6,919 bases of DNA, taken from the NCBI GenBank assembly GCA_964409865.1, contig CAYPGE010000460.1, positions 1-6,919 on the forward strand, in the 5' to 3' direction. The position numbers and the translations under genes are program-made. Source of the stretch: Anammoximicrobium sp964409865. GTDB lineage: Bacteria > Planctomycetota > Planctomycetia > Pirellulales > Pirellulaceae. Below the pieces are notes generated by a model. It saw only the letters and a program-made list of their open reading frames with translations. It made no database searches and was not told where the DNA came from. Shown piece by piece: positions 1-4,828 of the stretch (position 1 is the stretch's first letter; every line of letters starts with the position of its first letter).

Positions 1-1
1 G

Positions 2-358
2 CTCATTCCCGGTTCCAACGTTTACGCCGGCTGCCATGTCATATTCGGTTTCACCGCGACCGGGCTCTATGATCTCCGGCCGACGCCCGTGAACAGAAAG
101 GGCGTCTATCCCGGGCTTGGCATACAGGCAACCCTGCTGGACAACCTGCTCGCGGGCGATTTCATGCGCATGGCCCCGGGGGCCGCGGCCGCAATTATGG
201 TTGCCTTCTTCGGAATCCTGTGGGGCGTTGCGACCATCGCCTGCCGGAACGCCCGCGAGACGACGGCGGTTTTTGCCCTTGCGCTGCCGCTGCCGGCGGC
301 CGCAGCTTCTCGGTCGTTTGCAGTCCCTCGTCTCCGATGCGGACCAATTGCGTGCTGA
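2..358 (+). CDS. CHASE2 sensor domain protein, partial at 5' edge and truncated at 3' end
   Basis: The frame is open from base 2 and enters from outside the window, so the start is not seen. The first roughly 65 codons carry the pattern of the end of a CHASE2 extracellular sensor domain: a G-F-T-A-T-G-L-Y-D-L-R-P-T-P stretch, then a Y-P-G-L-x-I-Q-A segment and L-L-D-N-L-L-A-G-D-F. A hydrophobic helix follows (A-A-A-A-I-M-V-A-F-F-G-I-L-W-G-V-A). CHASE2 domains sit outside the membrane and normally feed, through several helices, an adenylate/guanylate cyclase, kinase or phosphatase output domain. Here only one helix and the beginning of a second (around VFALALPLPAA) remain. After about base 290-300 the frame runs antisense through an efflux gene and stops at 356-358, so the last 15-20 residues are not native and no output domain exists. 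A methionine at 89 is internal to the domain and is not the start. Family assignment is fairly secure from the motif; what the protein sensed cannot be told. Confidence 0.72.
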   Translation, partial: LIPGSNVYAGCHVIFGFTATGLYDLRPTPVNRKGVYPGLGIQATLLDNLLAGDFMRMAPGAAAAIMVAFFGILWGVATIACRNARETTAVFALALPLPAAAASRSFAVPRLRCGPIAC

Positions 359-1109
359 TCTCCACCGTCTTCTGGGCGAGCAGCACCAGGAAGTACCCGA
401 TCCGGACGTCGTTAATCACGCGCATCCGCTGTGCTTCCCAGGCGTACCGGGCCTGCTCCACTTCATAGCTGGCCGTCGCCTGGTTCAGTTGCCGTTTATG
501 GGCGGTGACGATCTCCTGAGTGAACCCCGCGCCTTGCAGGCCCTGCGTCCCGTCGTTACCGATTTCGTCGCCGATGTAGTTAAGTTCGGGATTGGGATAC
601 AGGCCCGCCTGAACGCTGCGTCCACGAGCGGCGCGGACCGCCATCGCCGCTTGCACCAGCGTTGGATTGGATTCGCTGGCGATGGCCTCCAAGTCGGCCA
701 GCGTCAGGCTGCCGGGAGTCGGCGACTGCGGCTGCCGGGAACGCGAATTCCGTTTCGGCTGGTCGCCGGGCTCAACTTCCAGTTGGGATGGAGCCGGACG
801 GCCGCTGGCGGACGGAGCGGGCAAGACCTCCGGCGGCTGGGTTTGGGGTGCTATCAGCGCGGGCTCGCTGAGTCCAGGCAGAGGCAGCTCGCGTGGTGAC
901 CGTCGCGAGCGTTCGAGGTGTGATTGATCCTGGTGACTAGCTCGAAGCACGGTGCGGGCGTCCTCAGGACCGCAAAACCTGAGTGTACGTGCGGCAGTAT
1001 TTCTTGGCGTTTCCCCGTTGCCTGGTCCGATGCCGTCGTCGCCGTCGGCTTGCCAAGCACACGCCAGCAGCGCAAGGACGAATCCAGAAAACGGTCGTCC
1101 GATCTGCAT
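195..1109 (-). CDS. TolC/CzcC-type outer-membrane efflux protein, truncated at C-terminus
   Basis: This is the N-terminal half of an outer membrane efflux protein, the channel component of a tripartite RND or ABC exporter, possibly for metals. The ATG at 1109 is preceded by a GGGGGA site about 5 bases upstream and opens a signal-like segment with a possible lipobox L-L-A-C at residues 14-17, so it may be a lipoprotein. A Pro/Ser/Arg-rich linker follows to about residue 130. The family core then appears: S-L-T-L-A-D-L-E-A-I-A, N-P-T-L, then L-Y-P-N-P-E-L-N-Y, and a Q-E-I-V-T-A-H-K-R strand turn. A helical stretch runs to E-K-L at residue 269. Full-length members have about 400-500 residues with two such repeats; here the second repeat is missing. 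Residues 270-304 are an antisense reading of the CHASE2 gene up to the stop at 195-197. The CzcC-like subtype is inferred from the 'YPNPEL' and 'TAHKR' style. As drawn, the product could not form a functional barrel. Confidence 0.75.
   Translation of the reverse strand: MQIGRPFSGFVLALLACAWQADGDDGIGPGNGETPRNTAARTLRFCGPEDARTVLRASHQDQSHLERSRRSPRELPLPGLSEPALIAPQTQPPEVLPAPSASGRPAPSQLEVEPGDQPKRNSRSRQPQSPTPGSLTLADLEAIASESNPTLVQAAMAVRAARGRSVQAGLYPNPELNYIGDEIGNDGTQGLQGAGFTQEIVTAHKRQLNQATASYEVEQARYAWEAQRMRVINDVRIGYFLVLLAQKTVEISTQLVRIGDEGLQTTEKLRPPAAAAQGQKPPSSRGRSGRRWSQRPTGFRRRQP
285..305. other. Breakpoint joining two truncated convergent genes
   Basis: The plus-strand CHASE2 protein loses its family pattern here, and the minus-strand TolC-like protein does so at the same place, just after an L-Q-T-T-E-K-L stretch (the last L is codon 303-305). 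Beyond this point each frame merely reads the opposite strand of the other gene. The junction is very GC-rich and holds the 8-bp palindrome GCGGCCGC at 296-303; the same 8-mer occurs at 185-192. Either a genomic deletion or inversion, or an assembly join at a low-complexity GC-rich palindrome, would look like this. Confidence 0.65.
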
Positions 1110-1218
1110 TACAGTCCCCCGTTACATCGGCGCGTTCTAGTTCCCTTCACTTTGTATCGACGTTGCGGGTTTTTCGGATTAGGCAAACTTGCACGAGGGC
1201 CCAGATGCGGAATATCCG

Positions 1219-1596
1219 TTACTGGCAATTCGTCGGTCTTTGAAGAACTCGGCCCTCCCGCAGTTGGGCAAAGACACCGTCAGCCGCGTTCTCCACACAC
1301 TGCCGGCAGGACAGACGCCCCAGTTGGCGGATCTCCCGACAGGCCGCCGATCCCGCGGCTTGGACGAATGTGTCGTGCAGCGTTTGACAGGCGGATTGGT
1401 CGGCCAGCATGGATTTCGCAGCGAACAGCGCGCCGCACTCGCCGCCGGGTGCTCGTCCACCGCCCAGACGCGAGAACCGTTCCACGCAACCCTGATCGAC
1501 ACCCGCCAAGCTGGCGTAGGCTTTCAAGACTGCCTGCGCACAATTGTGGCGTTCGTGCCCGCGAAAAAAACTCACCGCGTCCGGCTTGTCCATCAT
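1219..1596 (-). CDS. C_GCAxxG_C_C family cysteine-rich protein
   Basis: This 125-residue protein resembles the small putative redox family named after its cysteine pattern (C_GCAxxG_C_C). Visible marks are H-N-C-A-Q-A-V-L with Cys19; a glycine-rich G-G-G-R-A-P-G-G-E-C-G-A-L with Cys54; Cys70; A-C-R-E-I with Cys86; and Cys97/Cys100 in S-C-R-Q-C. Length fits the family. No signal peptide or membrane helix is seen, so it is probably cytoplasmic. Biochemical function of the family is not established; members are common in anaerobes and are thought to bind a metal or Fe-S centre or act in redox reactions. The start is the first of two adjacent ATGs (1594-1596 and 1591-1593), with an AAGGGAC-like site upstream. 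The frame is open much further upstream, but that part does not match the family. The gene lies 109 bp upstream of the efflux gene on the same strand and is divergent from the Fe-S operon, a suggestive but unproven link. Confidence 0.72.
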   Translation of the reverse strand: MMDKPDAVSFFRGHERHNCAQAVLKAYASLAGVDQGCVERFSRLGGGRAPGGECGALFAAKSMLADQSACQTLHDTFVQAAGSAACREIRQLGRLSCRQCVENAADGVFAQLREGRVLQRPTNCQ

Positions 1597-1641
1597 CTTC
1601 CGTCCCTTTGGGTTGGGTTGCAAGCGGCAGTCGATCGCGGC

Positions 1642-1661
1642 TTGCGAGCGAGCGCTCGCAA
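1642..1661. repeat. Perfect 9-bp inverted repeat (hairpin)
   Basis: TTGCGAGCG, two bases AG, then CGCTCGCAA: a perfect 9-bp stem with a minimal loop, or an 8-bp stem with a 4-base GAGC loop. It starts 46 bp upstream of the minus-strand cysteine-rich gene, so it could be an operator or 5' leader element. It has no T-run on either side, which argues against an intrinsic terminator. Confidence 0.6.
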
Positions 1662-1866
1662 ACCACAAAAACATAGGCGGGTAGATGCTCGGGACAGCCG
1701 GTTGGTTACAAAATCGGTCTTGCATCGTGCCAGAGACTTGGAGTGGTTGGTGTGGCAGATTGCAAGACGGCCTTTGCCGAGAAACTTGAGGCAGCTCGGT
1801 TTGGAATCCTGCCTGGAATCTGCTGGCAGTGGGTGTTTCGCAAGACTTGACGGGGAGCTGTCTGGA

Positions 1867-1884
1867 GTGCCACCGCTTTGGCAC
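1867..1884. repeat. 6-bp inverted repeat with 6-base loop
   Basis: GTGCCA, loop CCGCTT, TGGCAC. It lies 87 bp upstream of the MinD-type ATPase start, in the likely promoter or leader region of the plus-strand operon. It may be a protein-binding site or one copy of a dispersed palindromic intergenic element. There is no T-tract, so it is not a terminator. Confidence 0.45.
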
Positions 1885-1960
1885 GCGCAATGCGTGAGGC
1901 GCATGCGGCGAGAAACGTCGGTCTGGTCTTGCGACCTGACATCAACCTGTTTGGCAACCG

Positions 1961-1967
1961 AAGGAAG
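1961..1967 (+). promoter_or_regulatory. Ribosome binding site fixing the ATPase start
   Basis: AAGGAAG, with the GGA core 5 bases before the ATG at 1971. It supports that start over the in-frame ATG at 1878, whose 31 extra residues do not belong to the P-loop fold. Confidence 0.6.
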
Positions 1968-1970
1968 ATC

Positions 1971-2807
1971 ATGCGGATTGCGGTGGCAAGTGGCAAAGGC
2001 GGGACCGGCAAAACCACCGTCGCGACCAACCTGGCTTACCTCGCCGCTCAGGCTGGTCGCACGGTGGTGTACGCGGATTGCGATGTGGAGGAGCCGAACG
2101 GGCATCTGTTCCTGAAGCCCACGATCTCCCAAGAGCGTTCGATCGACCGCTTGCTGCCTGTCGTCGATCCGGAGCGTTGCACGCTGTGCGGCCGTTGCAG
2201 CGAGGTCTGCCGTTTCGGCGCGATCGCGTGTGTGGGCCAGTCCGTGCTGGTGTTTGCCGAGTTGTGCCACGCCTGCGGCGGGTGTCAGCTGGCTTGTCCC
2301 GAAGAGGCCATCCGCGAAGCGCCCCGCTGCGTCGGCCGACTGCGACTGGGGGCGAGCGGTTCGGTGCAATTCGTGGATGGCGTATTGAACGTAGGTGAAG
2401 CCATGAGCCCGCCTGCCATACGAGCCGTCAAGGCGGCCCTGCCGGCGGACGCCGACTTGGTGATCCTTGATTGTCCGCCAGGAACCTCGTGCCCGGTGAT
2501 CGAGAGCGTCCGGGGCGCCGAGCTGGTGGTGTTGGTGACCGAGCCGACGCCCTTCGGGCTGTACGACTTGGCGCTGGCGGTGGAAATGACCCGCACGCTG
2601 CGGTTGCCGTTTGCCGTGGTTGTGAATCGAGCCGATGCGGGCGACCGGGAAGTCTGGCAGTACTGCCAGCGCCAGAGGATTGCGATTTTGGCCGAGATTC
2701 CCGATGACCGCGCGGTGGCTCAAGCGTACTCGCGAGGCGAATTGGCGGCGGCAGCCGTGCCGCGTTTCGCGGAGCAACTAACTGGCTTGCTGGAGGCGGT
2801 GGTCTGA
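1971..2807 (+). CDS. MinD/Mrp-type P-loop ATPase with inserted 2x[4Fe-4S] ferredoxin domain
   Basis: This 278-residue cytoplasmic ATPase belongs to the MinD/NBP35-like (SIMIBI) group in which a bacterial ferredoxin is inserted into the nucleotide-binding fold (COG1149 type). The deviant Walker A G-K-G-G-T-G-K-T is at residues 8-15 with the signature lysine K9. D-C-D-V-E-E-P-N at 36-43 is the switch I region and L-V-I-L-D-C-P-P-G-T at 163-172 is switch II. The insert carries two full CX2CX2CX3C motifs: Cys70/73/76/80 and Cys99/102/105/109, the second followed by proline. All eight cluster ligands are present. Relatives are thought to load or transfer Fe-S clusters, or couple ATP hydrolysis to electron or cluster delivery; the client is unknown. 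These genes often come as a tandem pair, but only one copy is seen here. The gene heads a compact operon, with the scaffold gene 13 bp downstream. Confidence 0.9.
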   Translation: MRIAVASGKGGTGKTTVATNLAYLAAQAGRTVVYADCDVEEPNGHLFLKPTISQERSIDRLLPVVDPERCTLCGRCSEVCRFGAIACVGQSVLVFAELCHACGGCQLACPEEAIREAPRCVGRLRLGASGSVQFVDGVLNVGEAMSPPAIRAVKAALPADADLVILDCPPGTSCPVIESVRGAELVVLVTEPTPFGLYDLALAVEMTRTLRLPFAVVVNRADAGDREVWQYCQRQRIAILAEIPDDRAVAQAYSRGELAAAAVPRFAEQLTGLLEAVV

Positions 2808-2820
2808 TCGTATCAACAAT

Positions 2821-3237
2821 ATGACCATCCAGAACCCTATCTCGTTTGAGGCCTTAGAGCGTTTCCATCGCCCGCGGAACTACGGGCCGCTCGATCGTTG
2901 GGACGGCCATGCCCGCATTACCGGTCCCTGCGGCGATACCATGGAATTCTGGTTGGCGATCGCCGAGGGGCGGATCGTGCAGGCCAACTTTGTGACGACC
3001 GGCTGCGGGCCTTCGCGGGCTGCTGGAAGCATGGCGACGGAGTTGGCCGTTGGAAAAACGCTTCCGGAGGCGGCTCGGCTCGAGCAACAGGACGTCCTGC
3101 GCGCCCTGGGCGGGCTGCCCGAGGAGTCCGAGCACTGTGCGTTGCTGGCCGCCAATACGCTGAAGGCCGCCATCGAGGACTACGACGCTCGGCAGCAGAC
3201 CGCCCGGCGGTGCGGCGAATGCTCCGACGCGCCGTGA
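2821..3237 (+). CDS. IscU/NifU N-terminal type Fe-S cluster assembly scaffold
   Basis: This 138-residue protein matches the IscU/NifU-N scaffold fold on which [2Fe-2S]/[4Fe-4S] clusters are built. The three ligand cysteines and the labilising aspartate are present: Cys37 and Asp39 in G-P-C-G-D, Cys62 in T-T-G-C-G-P-S, and Cys106 in E-H-C-A-L-L-A. An N-Y-G near residue 20 and an A-I-E-D-Y helix end at 117-121 also fit. The usual IscU chaperone-binding L-P-P-V-K is only partly kept (G-L-P-E-E-S). An extra C-terminal C-G-E-C at 131-134 is not part of standard IscU. No clear Shine-Dalgarno site precedes the ATG, but the gene follows the ATPase by 13 bp and is probably translationally coupled. No cysteine desulfurase is visible nearby, so sulfur must come from elsewhere. 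The divergent sequence suggests a dedicated scaffold, not the housekeeping IscU. Confidence 0.87.
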   Translation: MTIQNPISFEALERFHRPRNYGPLDRWDGHARITGPCGDTMEFWLAIAEGRIVQANFVTTGCGPSRAAGSMATELAVGKTLPEAARLEQQDVLRALGGLPEESEHCALLAANTLKAAIEDYDARQQTARRCGECSDAP

Positions 3238-3321
3238 AATCCAAAATCTGAAGCACGAAATCCGCAAGACTTCAAAATCTGAGTGGCAAATCCCAAAAGG
3301 CAAATCCAGGAGTGAAACGGA
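3236..3321 (+). repeat. Intergenic degenerate AAATCC/AAAATC short repeats
   Basis: The gap between the scaffold and NifX-like genes holds related A-rich units: GAAATCCAAAATCTGA at 3236-3251; a longer version at 3257-3282 with the same ends but ten bases inserted; and CAAATCCCAAAAG at 3287-3299. Then CAAATCC again leads into the AGGAG site at 3308-3312 used by the next gene. Base composition is clearly unlike the GC-rich coding sequence around it. A related inverted copy lies at 6767-6780. Confidence 0.55.
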
Positions 3322-3660
3322 ATGAAAATCGCGATTCCTGTGTCAAGCGGCCGGCTCTGCCCGCACTTTGGACACTGTCAGCAGTTCGCCTTGATCGATG
3401 TTGATGAAGCGACGCGGCAGCCGAAGCAGCCGGTATTCCTGACGCCGCCGCCCCACGAGCCGGGCGTGTTGCCGCGCTGGCTGCACCAGCAAGGCGCCGA
3501 TGTGATCATCGCGGGCGGCATGGGGCAGCGAGCGCAGCAACTGTTCGCGGAGAACGGCATTCAGGTCGTGGTCGGTGCTCCTGCGGACACGCCGGAGAGC
3601 ATCGTCCAAGCGTATGTGAGCGGGGCTCTCGTATCGGGGCAGAACTTGTGCGATCACTGA
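3322..3660 (+). CDS. NifX/NafY-fold protein (dinitrogenase iron-molybdenum cofactor biosynthesis family)
   Basis: This 112-residue single-domain protein has an RNase H-like fold of the family shared by NifX, NafY and the NifB C-terminus (PF02579). Diagnostic segments are M-K-I-A-I-P-V at the start, C-P-H-F-G-H-C at 13-19, P-P-P-H-E-P-G-V-L-P at 42-51, I-I-A-G-G-M-G at 62-68, and a terminal N-L-C-D-H at 108-112. Cys13, His15, Cys19, His44, Cys110 and His112 are possible ligands. True NifX and NafY bind the FeMo-cofactor or its NifB precursor. Stand-alone members such as this one are common in non-diazotrophs beside MinD-ferredoxin ATPases, and their cargo is uncertain, perhaps an Fe-S or Fe/Mo/Cu metal cluster. 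The ATG is preceded by AGGAG with about 9 bases of spacing. The 3' end overlaps the next gene by 13 bp. Confidence 0.9.
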   Translation: MKIAIPVSSGRLCPHFGHCQQFALIDVDEATRQPKQPVFLTPPPHEPGVLPRWLHQQGADVIIAGGMGQRAQQLFAENGIQVVVGAPADTPESIVQAYVSGALVSGQNLCDH

Positions 3661-4133
3661 GTGGCGGAACGCAACACGATCTCAGCCGCGCAGCGCTTTG
3701 CGTCCTGCGCCGCGACAGCCATCCCGGCTGTTTTGTTTGCGGCTTGGCCAACGGGCATGGCTTGGGGTTGGAATTCCGCTTGGACGAGGAGGGCGCGGTG
3801 GAAGCCACGTTTGCCTGCCCGGGGGTGTTCGAGGGTTATCCGGCCACGTTGCACGGCGGGGTCATTTGTGCGCTCTTGGACGGCGCAATGACCAACTGCT
3901 TGTTTGCCCACGGGCACGCTGGCGTGACGGCGGAGTTGCGCGTCCGCTTCCGCCATCCCGTAATCACGGAACGTCCGGCCAAGGTGCGGGCCTGGATCGC
4001 ATCGTCGCTGCGGCCGCTGCACGAACTGGCGGCCGAATTGGTGCAGGAGGAACAAGTCAGGGCGACGGCGCGAGGGAAGTTCTTGGAGAAAGGGGCGCCG
4101 TCTTTGTTCGGCGACGGAAAGACCGAAAGGTAA
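3648..4133 (+). CDS. PaaI-type hotdog-fold thioesterase
   Basis: This roughly 161-residue protein carries the PaaI/YbgC-like hotdog pattern: a central helix L-H-G-G-V-I-C-A-L-L-D-G-A-M at 68-81, with Asp78 at the usual catalytic acid position, then V-T-A-E-L-R-V-R-F-R-H-P-V at 93-105. Family members hydrolyse acyl-CoA thioesters as dimers or tetramers in the cytoplasm. The N-terminus has C-F-V-C-G at 28-32, a CxxC typical of a subset of this family whose role is unclear. The start is taken as GTG at 3648, overlapping the previous stop by 13 bp. It is the only start-like codon in frame before the C-F-V-C-G motif and its Shine-Dalgarno is weak, so the first 20 or so residues are uncertain. The overlap suggests coupled translation with the NifX-like gene, an unexpected pairing. 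The substrate cannot be read from sequence. Confidence 0.82.
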   Translation: MRSLSGGTQHDLSRAALCVLRRDSHPGCFVCGLANGHGLGLEFRLDEEGAVEATFACPGVFEGYPATLHGGVICALLDGAMTNCLFAHGHAGVTAELRVRFRHPVITERPAKVRAWIASSLRPLHELAAELVQEEQVRATARGKFLEKGAPSLFGDGKTER

Positions 4134-4140
4134 TCGACTG

Positions 4141-4824
4141 ATGGAAACGCACGAGCCGGATTCGGATCCTGATGCACGTCCGGCGGACCAATCCGATGGT
4201 TTTCCCCCATCCGCTCCTCAAGCCGCCGGCGCCGCCTCTCGAATCAGCCGAGAGCTGAAGGCCCATGTGCCCTTCACGCTGTTCGGCACGCTGACGGGCA
4301 TCGCCATTCTGGTGACCTTCCTCGCCGCCGACACGCCGCAGTGGGTCTCCACTCGCTTGTTCTGGGGCCTGCACCCGTTGCACGTGTTGCTCAGCGCGGT
4401 GGTGACCACCGCCATGTTCACCTTGCACAGCCGGCGAACCTTGTGGGCCACGCTGGTCATCGGGTACCTGGGTTCGGTGGGGATCGCGACGCTCAGCGAC
4501 TGCGTGATCCCCTACGTCGGCGAGCTATTGTTGGACCTGCCCAACCGCGGTGTCCACCTGGGGTTCATCGAAAAGTGGTGGCTGGTCAATCCACTGGCTG
4601 CCGCCGGGATTGCGTTGGGCTATCTCTGGCCGCATACCAAGTACCCTCATGCCGGACACGTGCTGTTGAGCACCTGGGCGTCGCTGTTTCACATGACCAT
4701 GGCCATCGGCGAAGACTTGAGCATTCTGCAGTACACCGCCGCAGCCGTGTTTTTGTTCCTGGCCGTTTGGATTCCGTGTTGCACCAGCGATATTGTCTTT
4801 CCCCTGCTGTTCGCCAAAAAGTAG
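4141..4824 (+). CDS. Uncharacterised polytopic membrane protein with membrane-embedded His/Cys/Asp residues
   Basis: I do not recognise this 227-residue protein. Residues 1-40 are polar and Pro/Ala/Asp-rich, probably cytoplasmic and disordered. About six hydrophobic segments follow, near residues 43-62, 73-95, 101-119, 147-163, 173-190 and 198-224. Charged or metal-capable residues sit in or at the membrane: His78 and His81 in H-P-L-H, Asp120-Cys121 in L-S-D-C-V-I-P-Y-V-G-E, His165/170/173 around the fourth loop, His184, and Cys213-Cys214 with Asp217 in C-C-T-S-D-I-V-F-P. The motifs look selected, not random, and a permease, metal-handling or redox role is possible, but that is inference. The ATG lies 7 bp after the thioesterase stop with an AAAGG site upstream. 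The next gene starts 4 bp after its end, so it is firmly within the operon. Confidence 0.75.
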   Translation: METHEPDSDPDARPADQSDGFPPSAPQAAGAASRISRELKAHVPFTLFGTLTGIAILVTFLAADTPQWVSTRLFWGLHPLHVLLSAVVTTAMFTLHSRRTLWATLVIGYLGSVGIATLSDCVIPYVGELLLDLPNRGVHLGFIEKWWLVNPLAAAGIALGYLWPHTKYPHAGHVLLSTWASLFHMTMAIGEDLSILQYTAAAVFLFLAVWIPCCTSDIVFPLLFAKK

Positions 4825-4828
4825 TGCC

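Larger units (their letters stand above)
1597..1970. promoter_or_regulatory. Divergent intergenic region, putative promoters for both flanking units
   Basis: This 374-bp stretch separates the minus-strand cysteine-rich gene from the plus-strand Fe-S operon and must hold start signals for both if each is transcribed locally. It contains two perfect hairpins (1642-1661 and 1867-1884) and a weaker 5-bp stem, ATGCG...CGCAT, at 1890-1904. I see no convincing paired -35/-10 boxes. A TATGTT on the minus strand (1670-1675) is the only moderate -10 candidate. Open frames crossing the region on both strands lack recognisable protein families, and I see no tRNA. Confidence 0.4.

Noticed and set aside
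1642..1661. Hairpin as intrinsic terminator
   Set aside because: No T-run follows on either strand, and it lies upstream, not downstream, of both flanking genes.
1878..1970. N-terminal extension of the ATPase from the ATG at 1878
   Set aside because: The extra 31 residues do not match the P-loop fold, which begins with M-R-I-A-V-A-S-G-K-G, and a good ribosome site precedes 1971.
1593..2777. 394-codon minus-strand open frame opposite the MinD-type ATPase
   Set aside because: The plus strand has complete Walker A and ferredoxin motifs. The antisense frame has low-complexity Arg/Gln/His-rich translation and no family signature.
3236..3321. CRISPR array
   Set aside because: Units are short, degenerate and irregularly spaced, with no unique spacers of constant length.
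1971..3660. Part of a nitrogen-fixation (nif) cluster
   Set aside because: Although NifU-like and NifX-like domains are present, no nifH/D/K/E/N/B gene is visible, and stand-alone NifX-fold proteins beside MinD-ferredoxin ATPases are common outside diazotrophs.
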